The translations under genes were made by a program, and so were the position numbers. Below, in pieces: positions 55,470-63,977 of a stretch of 64,000 nt of DNA; the stretch's first letter is position 1, and each line of letters opens with the position of its first letter. The stretch is from Sulfidibacter corallicola (GTDB taxonomy: Bacteria > Acidobacteriota > Holophagae > Acanthopleuribacterales > Acanthopleuribacteraceae): contig NZ_CP071793.1 in assembly GCF_017498545.1 (NCBI RefSeq), forward strand, positions 5,667,001 to 5,731,000, given 5' to 3'. The notes below the pieces were generated by a model that had not been told where the DNA came from, made no database searches, and worked only from the letters and a program-made list of their open reading frames with translations.

Positions 55470-55913
55470 ATGCTTCGTCAAGTTTGGATCATTGGAAAAG
55501 GAAAGGCGAAATCAAAGAGTCGATTTTCAGAGAATGAATCGACAGCCAAACTCGTCGAGGGTGTTTATGTATTCGTGACCATCGAGGACCAAGCCATTCC
55601 GGCCGACATCGTTCCCCGCATGATGTTTCGCGAACAAGAAGGCACCACGTTCATCATGCTGAAATCGGAGGTCGAGCGTCACCAACTCGATTTCGCATTT
55701 CCCTGCCGCATGATCAACCTGGATGTGCATTCGTCGCTCGATGCGGTCGGCTTTATCGCCCATGTGGCAAGCGAACTCGCGAAACACGAGATGGGCGGCA
55801 ATCCGGTATCTGCTTTTTTTCACGACCACTCATTCGTGCCCGATGGGCGAGAGACACAGGCGCTAAAAGTCCTGGCCCAAATAGCGGAACGCGCCGCGAC
55901 AACCAAGCCTTAA
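55470..55913 (+). CDS. ACT-domain protein (DUF2241/ACT_3-like)
   Basis: About 147 aa. 'VEGVYVFVTIEDQAIPADIVPRMMFREQEGTTFIMLKSEVERHQLDF...MINLDVHSSLDAVGFIAHVASELAKHEMGGNPVSAFFHDHSFVP' is the COG3602 pattern of tandem ACT folds. These small proteins are probably amino-acid-sensing; no partner enzyme is attached. ATG 55470 gives only 17 bp to the divergent CHAT gene, so the true start may be further in. No good ribosome site seen. Confidence 0.75.
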   Translation: MLRQVWIIGKGKAKSKSRFSENESTAKLVEGVYVFVTIEDQAIPADIVPRMMFREQEGTTFIMLKSEVERHQLDFAFPCRMINLDVHSSLDAVGFIAHVASELAKHEMGGNPVSAFFHDHSFVPDGRETQALKVLAQIAERAATTKP

Positions 55914-55978
55914 AAAGACCGGATGTCTGTGCCGGGCGATGACCTCCGTTTTGAAAAAAGCATTGAGCTTTCTTTTCG

Positions 55979-56002
55979 AAAATGATAAACCAATATCAAA
56001 AC
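55979..56002 (+). promoter_or_regulatory. palindrome upstream of the zinc-uptake genes, candidate Zur/Fur-type operator
   Basis: TGATA (55983-55987), six bases, TATCA (55994-55998), inside an A-rich stretch (GAAAATGATAAACCAATATC). Position about 130 bp before the receptor gene and the zinc-related content of the operon suggest a Zur-like site. The sequence is only a loose match to known Zur boxes. Confidence 0.45.
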
Positions 56003-56129
56003 GAACCGAAGGCTCCGGCTTTTGAATCTTCGTAACCTCTCGTTGTACATCAAGTTGTTAAAAACAATTTGCAGGGTGTCTGTCGCCAGCGATCAAATGT
56101 CGAGAGGTTCTAGAATTTGGAGATCACCT

Positions 56130-58526
56130 ATGCGCCTACTGCGGCTTATCGCCACCTTTTGGCTGTTTTCTTCCCTCGTGTTATCAGCCGCCGGTCCACT
56201 CGCCGGCTTCGTCCACGATCACGCTCATCACGGCATCGCCGATGCCACCGTGACGATTGTCGAATCAGGACACTCGGCTACCACCGATGCCACCGGGCGC
56301 TTCCTTTTTGAAAATCTCGCTGTCGGAACCTATCACGTTCAGGCGAAAGCGAATGGTTTCGAGGCCTCGAAACCACTCGCTTTCCATCTCACCAACGAAC
56401 CGGCTCAATCGCTGAATATCCAGTTAAAGCCGCTCCACCTGGAATCGCTGACCATGACCGTTACAGGCTCCACCCGATCCACCAACGAAGTCAGTCAGGT
56501 GGTCGACGTCCTGTCCGGCGAAACCTTGGACCGGATCCGCCGATTTTCTTTGGGCGATACCTTGGCAACCCGGCCGGGAATAAGCAGCACCTCCTTTGGT
56601 GCAGCAGCCGGTCGCCCCATCATTCGGGGGATGGGTGGCGACCGCATCCGCGTTTTGGAGGACGGACTGGGGACGGGGGATGTGTCGACCACCAGCGTCG
56701 ACCACGCCGTCAGCGTCGATCTGGAAGGATTGGAACAAATCGAAGTCTTGCGGGGCGCCGCCTCACTCCGTTACGGAGGTTCTGCAGTCGGCGGGGTCGT
56801 CAACATGATGGATCGTCGGATTCCCACCGGCCCAAACGACCAAGCGGTCAGCGGTGTCTTGGAAATCAATGGCGATACGGCATTTGACCGCAAGGGAGGT
56901 CGCCTGCGATTGGATGGTGGGCGAAATCGCTGGGCCTGGCAGGTCAATACAACCACAGTTGAAACCGAAGACTACCAAATCCCGGGCAACTCTGAACGCT
57001 TTCCCGATGACCACGATGACGACCATCACGATGACCACGATGACGACCATGATGAATCTTCCGAGAACAGTGAAACCCTCGCTGACAGTGCCATGAACCT
57101 GAAGAAATGGGGTCTGGGCATGTCCTACACAGCCCCGAACGGGTTGGTGGGCGTTGCCTACACCGATTACCGAAATGAATACGGGGTGCCCGGTCACGAA
57201 CACCATCACCACCATAAAAACGAAGATGACGATCATGACGATGACCACCACGACGAAGATCATGGCGTCGTCATCGATCTCGAGCAAAAACGGCTTGATG
57301 TCGAAAGTTCGCTTTTCATCGATAGCGATACCCTTCCGCAACTGCAACTCAAATTCGCGGCAACGGATTACGAACATACCGAAGCTGAAGGCGAAGCCCT
57401 TGGAACACGGTTCGATAACGAGTACGTAGAGGGCCGTCTGGAAGCGGTGACCCAAAACTGGGGCCTTTTCGATCAGGGGCGCGTGGGGCTTCACTATTCC
57501 AAACGCGACTTCTCCGCCTTGGGCGAAGAAGCGTTCGTCTTGCCCAATACCACCGAGGGATTTGCGGCCTTTCTATTTCAAGAAAAGGTATTTGCGACTT
57601 GGAACTTGAACATGGGAGCCCGTTTCGACCACCGTCGGAATCGCGGTTCCGTTGGATCGGTGGATCACGATCACGATCACGATCATGACCACGATGACGA
57701 CGATCATGACCACGACGACGACCACAAGAGTGAAGAACGGGAGGAAACGTTTTACAGCCGCGATTTTGATGGCCTCAGCGCTGCGTTAGGCTTCGTTTTC
57801 GGTACCCGATCACCCTACAATCTGGCTGTCAACCTCACCCATACCGAGCGCGCTCCGACGGCCGAATCCCTGTTTGCATCCGGCGCCCATATCGCGACCG
57901 GCACCTTCGAACTGGGCAACCCCAATCTCAGCCGTGAAACGGGCAGAGGTGTCGACGTCCAGTTGCGCAAAACCCAAGGTCGGCTTCGCGGTGACATCAC
58001 GCTGTTTTACACGGATTTCGCCAACTACATCTTCGAGAGCTTTACCGGCGAAGAAATCGACGGCCTTCAAGAAGCGGTGTTCACCCAGGCCGACAGCAGG
58101 CATTGGGGTGTCGAAGCCCAAATCAACATGGGCCTGTTGGAAAAGGGATCGCATGAAGTGCGGTGGACCCTTCAATACGATCAAGTTCGAGCCCGCCTTC
58201 AAAACGGCCCGCCCTTGCCTCGCATCACACCGCAACGCCTGGCCTCCGAACTTGCCTGGAAATGGTCTCAGGTCCACACCTACTTCGAAGTGCAGCGCAC
58301 GGCATCCCAGGACCGGGTCGCTCCCTTTGAAACGACCAGTGAGGCCTTCACCCTGGTCAACCTCAGCGCCAGCTACCGTTTTCACTATGCGGGCCTCGAT
58401 CATCAAGTACTCTTGCGCGGTCAAAACCTGACCGATGAGGAGGCTCGACTTCACACCAGCTTCCTCAAGGATCGGGTGTTACAGCCAGGCCGCAACCTCT
58501 CGCTTTCCTACCGCCTGAACTTTTAA
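56130..58526 (+). CDS. TonB-dependent outer-membrane receptor, ZnuD-like, with His/Asp-rich loops
   Basis: A 798-aa protein. ATG 56130 (GGAG at -8) gives a signal peptide (RLLRLIATFWLFSSLVLSAAG). A carboxypeptidase-regulatory-like beta domain (~25-110) precedes the plug (~125-235: SLGDTLATRPGISSTSFGAAAGRPIIRGMGGDRIRVLEDG), then the 22-strand barrel ending in ...LSLSYRLNF. Three extracellular loops are metal-catching tracts: HDDDHHDDHDDDHDE, HEHHHHHKNEDDDHDDDHHDEDH and DHDHDHDHDHDDDDHDHDDDH. This matches ZnuD-type zinc importers. It heads a run with the COG0523 and MerC-like genes. Confidence 0.88.
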   Translation: MRLLRLIATFWLFSSLVLSAAGPLAGFVHDHAHHGIADATVTIVESGHSATTDATGRFLFENLAVGTYHVQAKANGFEASKPLAFHLTNEPAQSLNIQLKPLHLESLTMTVTGSTRSTNEVSQVVDVLSGETLDRIRRFSLGDTLATRPGISSTSFGAAAGRPIIRGMGGDRIRVLEDGLGTGDVSTTSVDHAVSVDLEGLEQIEVLRGAASLRYGGSAVGGVVNMMDRRIPTGPNDQAVSGVLEINGDTAFDRKGGRLRLDGGRNRWAWQVNTTTVETEDYQIPGNSERFPDDHDDDHHDDHDDDHDESSENSETLADSAMNLKKWGLGMSYTAPNGLVGVAYTDYRNEYGVPGHEHHHHHKNEDDDHDDDHHDEDHGVVIDLEQKRLDVESSLFIDSDTLPQLQLKFAATDYEHTEAEGEALGTRFDNEYVEGRLEAVTQNWGLFDQGRVGLHYSKRDFSALGEEAFVLPNTTEGFAAFLFQEKVFATWNLNMGARFDHRRNRGSVGSVDHDHDHDHDHDDDDHDHDDDHKSEEREETFYSRDFDGLSAALGFVFGTRSPYNLAVNLTHTERAPTAESLFASGAHIATGTFELGNPNLSRETGRGVDVQLRKTQGRLRGDITLFYTDFANYIFESFTGEEIDGLQEAVFTQADSRHWGVEAQINMGLLEKGSHEVRWTLQYDQVRARLQNGPPLPRITPQRLASELAWKWSQVHTYFEVQRTASQDRVAPFETTSEAFTLVNLSASYRFHYAGLDHQVLLRGQNLTDEEARLHTSFLKDRVLQPGRNLSLSYRLNF

Positions 58527-58612
58527 ACAAGCGTTCTCGGCACGGGCCTCGACGCCCGAACCATGGGCACTCATCGGCTTGACGGGGGTGCCTCTCGACC
58601 AAAAGGTGTTCC

Positions 58613-59665
58613 ATGATTCCGGTAACCATTCTCAGCGGGTTCCTCGGCAGCGGCAAAACGACCCTGCTAAACCACCTGTTAAAACAACCACACGAGGAGC
58701 GCATCGGCGTCCTGGTGAACGATTTCGGTTCGATCGATATCGATGGCGACCTGGTCGTCGGCGTTACCGGCGAAACCCTGAAACTTTCCGGTGGTTGCAT
58801 TTGTTGCACCATTCGCGATGACCTGGAGCAGGTCGTCTTCGATCTCCTCTCCTCGGAAGATCCCCCGCAACGTTTGGTGATCGAGGCCAGTGGGGTGTCC
58901 GATCCAACTTCTGTTGCGATGACGTTCTTTGTCGGTCGTTTGAAGAATCTGTGCCGTGTCGAGACCCTCGTCACCCTGATCGATAGCGAAACCTTCTTCC
59001 AAACACCGGTAAACCTCACTCATCTCTTGGAGCGTCAGCTATACGTGGCCGATCTGATCGTGCTCAACAAAAGCGATCTCTGTCCTTCGGAAAAACTGGA
59101 TGCCGTCAGCACTCTGATCCGCTCTGAATTTCCACGAGCCCGGATCATCCGCACACGTCATGGCGAGGTCCCTTTAGAGCTACTGTTCGAGCGATCGGAA
59201 TCCGATTTTTCACCGGAGCAAGCGCAAGACCCGATCGAGAGCCATGTCCACACGGTTCACGACCACCACCATCATCACCACACGCCTCACACGCTTATTT
59301 TCGAGACCTGGTCGTTCACCTGCGACCATCCACTGGACCGCGAGCGATTGTTTGATGTTCTGAGCCGGCTATCCTCGCAAGTTTATCGGGCAAAGGGATT
59401 CGTTCACGCCCAGGATGTCCCCAGCCGAGAAATCGTTTTCCATGTGGCGGGAAAAAGGGTCAACCAGAGTATCGGTAACCCGTGGGGAGCGCGCGCTCCC
59501 CAAACCAGACTCGTCTTTATTGCGGAGAAGGGGCATTGCTTCGATGAGCTAAAGGATCAATTGCAGGAATGTACATCACTTAAAAAGCGAACGACTTTCG
59601 AAAAGCCGGCTGGTGCCGATGCCTGGCTGGAACGTTTTGCCTCGCGCGTTCGCGCCCGATATTGA
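58613..59665 (+). CDS. COG0523-family metallochaperone GTPase (CobW/YeiR/ZNG1-like)
   Basis: A 350-aa G3E GTPase: Walker A GFLGSGKTT (9-17), metal-binding CxCC in SGGCICCTI (about 59-67), Walker B-like VIEASGVSDP, and base-recognition NKSD. A His-rich insert (HTVHDHHHHHHTPHT, about 215-230) precedes the CobW C-terminal domain. Such proteins deliver zinc to client enzymes under zinc starvation. Placement 87 bp after a ZnuD-like receptor supports the zinc role over cobalt or nitrile hydratase roles. Confidence 0.88.
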   Translation: MIPVTILSGFLGSGKTTLLNHLLKQPHEERIGVLVNDFGSIDIDGDLVVGVTGETLKLSGGCICCTIRDDLEQVVFDLLSSEDPPQRLVIEASGVSDPTSVAMTFFVGRLKNLCRVETLVTLIDSETFFQTPVNLTHLLERQLYVADLIVLNKSDLCPSEKLDAVSTLIRSEFPRARIIRTRHGEVPLELLFERSESDFSPEQAQDPIESHVHTVHDHHHHHHTPHTLIFETWSFTCDHPLDRERLFDVLSRLSSQVYRAKGFVHAQDVPSREIVFHVAGKRVNQSIGNPWGARAPQTRLVFIAEKGHCFDELKDQLQECTSLKKRTTFEKPAGADAWLERFASRVRARY

Positions 59666-59817
59666 GAACCTCGATCAATGAAAAGGTGGTTTGCCATGAA
59701 TTCGGGTCAGTCTGACAAATTCGGTTCAAGGGCACCTGGGTCGCGGGCTCGGTGCTTTAGGGGACGTGGCCGTATCGGTGGGTCTCAACTCAATTATGAA
59801 TGGAAAAGGAGCATCTC

Positions 59818-60228
59818 ATGATCGCGATATCCGAACATCGTTTGGATCAATTTGGCGTAGTCGCCAGTACTGCCTGTGCCCTCCACTGCATGATTTTGGG
59901 CCTCGCGCCGGTGGCATTGGCCACCAGTGGATTGGGGGCATTATTCGGCCATGAAGCCGAGTGGGCATTCAGCCTCTCAGCCGGCCTCTTGGCCCTGCTC
60001 GCCGCCGCTTTTGGCTTTCGGGCCCATGGTTCGGTTCGGGTCGTGGCCATCCTTTTGGGTGGCACCACAGCGCTAATCGTTTCCCGGTTTCTCGAAGAAT
60101 GGGGCGTTCATGGTTTTGGAACCGTGATCGGAATTTTCGGTGGTCTTGGCCTCGTCAGCGGCCACTTCCTCAATCTCAAGGCCAGACGGGACTGCGAGTG
60201 CTGTTCAACCTGCCTTTCCCCGGAATAG
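59818..60228 (+). CDS. MerC-domain membrane protein
   Basis: A 136-aa protein. ATG 59818 follows AAAGGAG; the upstream ATG at 59800 would bury that site. MerC signature ASTACALHCMILG (C-x3-HC) in the first membrane helix, four hydrophobic helices in all, and a cysteine-rich tail CECCSTC. MerC carries Hg(II) in mer operons, but many MerC-like proteins lie in zinc-responsive clusters. With no merA, merT or merR here, a zinc-linked role is favoured. Confidence 0.8.
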   Translation: MIAISEHRLDQFGVVASTACALHCMILGLAPVALATSGLGALFGHEAEWAFSLSAGLLALLAAAFGFRAHGSVRVVAILLGGTTALIVSRFLEEWGVHGFGTVIGIFGGLGLVSGHFLNLKARRDCECCSTCLSPE

Positions 60229-60319
60229 GCGGTCACTTGGGCTCAAAGGCAACAGGCTTGGCCCTGTCCATTCCCTAGGCTTCAGCGGGAAAGCTACGAG
60301 GGCCGCGGGGATCCCAGGG

Positions 60320-60931
60320 TCAACTGATCGATGCCGCGCCGGGAAGCAGCGCGGCAAACGACAGTCTGGCTTCGGCCTTCACCTGGTCGGGCTCTTCCCC
60401 GGAACCTAGCTGGCGGAGCACCGTGGTCACCTGGGTGTCGAGGTAACGCGCAGCGAGCCGCGGTGTGACATCGTTTCGAGCCTCGCCGAGGCTCCGAGCG
60501 CGAAGGAACAACGCCTCGTATGCCTCCTGAAGGCTGTGGACCATCGCGTCGACGCGAGCCTTCGCCAGGGTACCGAGTGACTCCGGCGAACCGCGCATCT
60601 TGACGAGTAGACAGCCCTGCGGCGCGTCCCGGGGAGCGGTCAAGGTGTCGATCATGGATTCGAGGGTTTCCGCAAACGAACGCTCGGAGTCCAGGCCCGC
60701 GATCATCGGGGCGATCACCACCTTGCCGTAGCACTCCAGTGCAGCGTCGAGAAGCCCGTCTTCTCCTCCGAATTCTCGATAAAGCGAGGGCTTCGACAGG
60801 TTGGTCCTTCGACAGACCTCGTTGATCGAGAGGGCCTGCACGCCCTCCCGCCAGTAGTTCTCCATCGCAAGCATCACGGTCGGCTCGCGCTCCATGGTGC
60901 GGGGTCTCCCGCGTTTCCTCTTTTGTTCCAT
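60320..60931 (-). CDS. TetR/AcrR-family transcriptional regulator
   Basis: A 203-aa protein with basic start (KRKRGRP), HTH 'ALSINEVCRRTNLSKPSLYREFGGEDGLLDAALECY' (about 33-68) and a helical ligand domain (QGCLLVKMRGSPE typical of the YcfQ/TetR_C group). It lies downstream of the reductase gene on the same strand, with its start 165 bp beyond that gene's stop. It most likely represses that gene through the paired operators at 62157 and 62212. Confidence 0.88.
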   Translation of the reverse strand: MEQKRKRGRPRTMEREPTVMLAMENYWREGVQALSINEVCRRTNLSKPSLYREFGGEDGLLDAALECYGKVVIAPMIAGLDSERSFAETLESMIDTLTAPRDAPQGCLLVKMRGSPESLGTLAKARVDAMVHSLQEAYEALFLRARSLGEARNDVTPRLAARYLDTQVTTVLRQLGSGEEPDQVKAEARLSFAALLPGAASIS

Positions 60932-61096
60932 ATGATGAGGCCTTTTGCTTCCTACGCAATGTGTTGACAGGTCACAGGCATGCCTGCCGCAATGAATGTA
61001 CCGCCAAGATCGAAAATCGCCAACCCCGGTCCCGCCAGGGATTGGCCAAATTCAATCTGCGGAAAGGGCACCTTCGCCATTTCGAGGTCTCGAGAT

Positions 61097-62119
61097 TCAG
61101 CCGGTTGTCTGACTGATGTGCTTCACGGCTTGTGCGGTTTCGAGAACGGATTGATCGATGGGGGTCGGATTCCACCTGAAGAGCTCGCGCGCCGTCGAGT
61201 TGTCCGATTTCAGGTTCATGTCCAGCATCCCGACCAAGCCCTTCGCCTCGCGGTCAAAGAACGACAGGAATCGAAGCATGAGGTTCGGTGCCACCCGCGT
61301 ACCGACACGCCCGTAGCCGCTTTTTTTGAGAGTCTGGGCCATCTCGAGGAAACTGACCGGCTCGGACAGGGCGGCGATGATGCGTCTTCCCGCGGCTTTC
61401 TCGTTGGTCATGGCGCTCAGATGGATTTTCGCCACGTCCCTGACATCGACCATGGGGAACGCGGTTTTCGGAACCAGGGGCATCTTGCCGGCGATCATCT
61501 TCCCCACCATCGTCATGGTTTGGCCGCTGACGTTCCGTCCAAGCGGTGGTCCCAGAACGCCTCCCGGATTCACCACCACGAGCTCGAAGGACTCGTCGCC
61601 GGGCAGACTCTTCATGTAGTCCCAAGCCGCTTTCTCGGCCAGGGTTTTGCTTTTCGTGTAGGTACTTATCTCCTTCGAGTTGGTATCCGTCCAGGCCTGT
61701 GGGCCGAACTGCCCCTCCTTCATGCTCCCCATCATCGAGAGGACCGAACTCGTGAGGACGAGCCGCTTGACGCCGGCACTGCGAGCCGCGCGCAGGGCTC
61801 GAAGCGTTCCTTCGACTGCTGGGATGATCATTTCATCTTCGTGCTTGGGGTTCGCGAGAGTAAAGGGCGATGCAACATGTAAGACGTAGTCACACCCCTC
61901 GTTCGCCTCTGCCCATCCCGTGTCTTTGGTCAGGTCGAGCTCGACGAAATCGAGCTTGGTCGCGTCGACGTTCGCCGACGCCATGGTCTCGCGAACCTCT
62001 TTCTCTTTTTTAAGGCTACGGACCGACCCGCGAACGCGGTACCCCGCTCGCAGGAGCTCCGCGGCACAATGAAGCCCGATGTAACCCGATACGCCCGTAA
62101 CCAGTACTGTTTCTTTCAT
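61097..62119 (-). CDS. extended SDR / NAD(P)-dependent aldehyde (dihydroflavonol-4-reductase-like) reductase
   Basis: A 340-aa enzyme. ATG 62119 is placed by GGGAGGAT upstream. Residues 3-14 are the nucleotide-binding TGVSGYIGLHCA (TGxxGxxG). The catalytic set is S in LVLTSSVLSMMG, Y and K in YTKSKTLAEKAAW (YxxxK), and the substrate-side 'VVVNPGGVLGPPLG' is typical of DFR/aldehyde reductase-type SDRs. Likely reduces reactive carbonyls; exact substrate unknown. Probably induced when the adjacent TetR releases its operators. Confidence 0.88.
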   Translation of the reverse strand: MKETVLVTGVSGYIGLHCAAELLRAGYRVRGSVRSLKKEKEVRETMASANVDATKLDFVELDLTKDTGWAEANEGCDYVLHVASPFTLANPKHEDEMIIPAVEGTLRALRAARSAGVKRLVLTSSVLSMMGSMKEGQFGPQAWTDTNSKEISTYTKSKTLAEKAAWDYMKSLPGDESFELVVVNPGGVLGPPLGRNVSGQTMTMVGKMIAGKMPLVPKTAFPMVDVRDVAKIHLSAMTNEKAAGRRIIAALSEPVSFLEMAQTLKKSGYGRVGTRVAPNLMLRFLSFFDREAKGLVGMLDMNLKSDNSTARELFRWNPTPIDQSVLETAQAVKHISQTTG

Positions 62120-62156
62120 GATGATATCCTCCCGGATCGAATTGACCGGCATTTTT

Positions 62157-62172
62157 ATACCAGTTGGTACGA
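62157..62172. promoter_or_regulatory. TetR-type operator, site 1
   Basis: ATACCAGTTGGTACGA, with inner palindrome TACCA/TGGTA, 38 bp before the reductase start. Same orientation and core as site 2. Confidence 0.65.
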
Positions 62173-62211
62173 TAAAGATAGAGGGAGCCATCCCGCCTGT
62201 CAATCATTAAA

Positions 62212-62227
62212 ATACCATTCGGTACGA
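62212..62227. promoter_or_regulatory. TetR-type operator, site 2
   Basis: ATACCATTCGGTACGA, 55 bp from site 1. The shared form ATACCAnnYGGTACGA and the nearby TetR gene make this a likely repressor binding pair. Confidence 0.65.
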
Positions 62228-62665
62228 AAATAATTCGAGATGGACCCAGAGCGCAACGGAGAGGATCGGGAAAGACGGGGAAACGGACGCCAGCGATCTC
62301 ACGAAGGCCTGATCGAAGGGGCTATCCGGGAATTGCCAAAACCCCAATGAGGCACGTGGGTCCTGCTGCGAGGGGGGAATTCGCCGACAGAGAAAATAGG
62401 TCGTTCAAATATGCCGAATGCCTCGAGAGATAAAACAAGCCTAAATCGCTGTGGGTGAGATTTTTGGATTCCGGTAAATCTGGAACTCCCGCTTTTTTCG
62501 TGATTTTTGGCGGGTTTCGAAAAGGCCTGGGGCTTACAGGATAACGCCACGGAAATACGACGGCAGGTCCCCCCAGCGTTACCCATGGGTCTTGGTTGAA
62601 TCTCTCGACGTTCATGTGGCGCCCGGCCTGCTCGTTCGCGGCGAAACGGAAAAAAGGAGCCCACT
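62228..62665. other. intergenic region
   Basis: About 440 bp without a supported gene. It must include the promoter of the following secreted protein gene. Confidence 0.4.
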
Positions 62666-63733
62666 GTGAGATATTTGTTTTTCTCTCTCTTGGTAACCGC
62701 CATGGTCGTTGCTGGCAATCAGCCGCCCCCGCGCCTGCTAAATACGGACGCCATGCTTTTTTATGAGCACTCCCTGAAGCATCTGGCGAAAACCGACGAA
62801 ACCCACCGAAGCCGCATCGCCTTCGAAGTGGAAGACACCACCCTTTTCGAGATCAATACCAGCTTCGGGTTGGTGGGTCTGGAAGGAGATTACCTGCTGG
62901 TCCCCACCAGTTCCGCCAGCAAGATCGCGGTACTGCGCAGCCTGGCTTCGCAAACCAACCTTCGTGTGGATATCTTTCTCGATGACGAGCTCATCGAATC
63001 CTTCGGCTGGTCGGATTTCGAAGAATACAACAAGACGTTGAAGGAAGATTACGACAAAGCCCACTTGATCGAACTCTACAAAAACTTGGTGCCGAACGAA
63101 AAGGTGTCCGTGAACCACGCCGCTGAACTCAAGGTAGACACGCTCGACCTTTTGGCGCGCAACGCCGGCAAGAACAAGGCTGGCTCCGACGATTGCGGCT
63201 GCTACCAAGCGTTGATGCAGTGCTACAACACCTGCGACCAGTTCAAACAAGCACCTTCCGGTGGTTCCGGGACCCCCAACCACCTCATCCACTGCGGCCA
63301 TTGCGACGAGGTTTACGCCGAGTGTGTCGCCCAATGCCCTACCAGCGACTTTGACGGAGATGGTGTCCCCAACAATGAGGACAACTGCCCCCACACCGCG
63401 AACCCTGGCCAATACGACTGCGATCGTGACGGTATCGGTGGCGCTTGCGACCCCGTGAACTCGAATTACATGACCTTCAGTACCACCCCCTGCCACATCG
63501 ACGAAGACGGGCTCGGCGGATGGTGGTTCCGCCTCGAGCTGTGGGTCGAGGACTACCAGGTGGATGTTTCCCAATGCCGCAAGCCGCCCCGCTATGTGCG
63601 CCGACTCCAGAACGAGGTTCGCTGCATCAACCAGAGCGAATACCAGTGCTGCAAAGGCGAACTGCGACCCGAACCCGCCAGTTTGTGTGACACCATCCTC
63701 GAGAACAACACGTGCCAAAGCGCCAACCAATAA
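62666..63733 (+). CDS. secreted Cys-rich protein with thrombospondin type 3 calcium repeats
   Basis: A 355-aa protein with GTG start (AAAAGGAG seven bases upstream) and signal peptide (RYLFFSLLVTAMVVAG). Residues ~20-165 form a mixed domain of unknown type. Residues ~172-225 hold a Cys cluster (CGCYQALMQCYNTCDQ...CGHCDEVYAECVAQC). Residues ~228-265 contain TSP3 calcium loops (DFDGDGVPNNEDNCP, CDRDGIGGACD). The C-terminal ~90 residues have eight more cysteines. Probably a disulfide-rich surface or matrix protein binding calcium. Monocistronic, with its own terminator. Confidence 0.75.
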   Translation: MRYLFFSLLVTAMVVAGNQPPPRLLNTDAMLFYEHSLKHLAKTDETHRSRIAFEVEDTTLFEINTSFGLVGLEGDYLLVPTSSASKIAVLRSLASQTNLRVDIFLDDELIESFGWSDFEEYNKTLKEDYDKAHLIELYKNLVPNEKVSVNHAAELKVDTLDLLARNAGKNKAGSDDCGCYQALMQCYNTCDQFKQAPSGGSGTPNHLIHCGHCDEVYAECVAQCPTSDFDGDGVPNNEDNCPHTANPGQYDCDRDGIGGACDPVNSNYMTFSTTPCHIDEDGLGGWWFRLELWVEDYQVDVSQCRKPPRYVRRLQNEVRCINQSEYQCCKGELRPEPASLCDTILENNTCQSANQ

Positions 63734-63746
63734 CCAGTAGCATCGG

Positions 63747-63772
63747 CGGCGCCTCGACGAGGCGCCGTTTTT
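63747..63772 (+). terminator. terminator of the TSP3-repeat gene
   Basis: GGCGCCTC (63748-63755), GAC loop, GAGGCGCC (63759-63766), then GTTTTT: strong intrinsic terminator. Confidence 0.9.
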
Positions 63773-63917
63773 CATACATCCCGGCCAACTCCGAAAGGTA
63801 AAGTCAGCCGAACAGATGAAGCACACGAAATGTTGGTTTTTAGATCGTTTTCCCGAGTGAGAGCGTCAGCGACTCCCGCCCTTCGGCGCCACATCATCCA
63901 AACACCGGAAACAAGGC

Positions 63918-63977
63918 GGGCTTCTCCGCAGTTCGAGCACCAAGGGATATCCCTTGGGTCCGGTAAGGGAGAAGCCC
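63918..63977. repeat. nested palindrome (hairpin within hairpin)
   Basis: GGGCTTCTCC (63918-63927) pairs with GGAGAAGCCC (63968-63977). The intervening 40 bases contain a perfect 18-bp palindrome CCAAGGGATATCCCTTGG (63940-63957). No T run follows, so it is not a simple terminator; a REP-like or structured-RNA element is possible. Confidence 0.55.

Noticed and set aside
54052..55578. 508-codon plus-strand frame opposite the TPR/CHAT gene
   Set aside because: It is antisense to clear 42-residue TPR units and repeats only because they do.
56980..57740. Simple GAC/CAC tandem repeats
   Set aside because: They encode the His/Asp metal-binding loops of the receptor and are in frame.
59818..60228. 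Mercury resistance operon
   Set aside because: Only a MerC-like gene is present; no merA, merT, merP or merR, and the neighbours are zinc-related.
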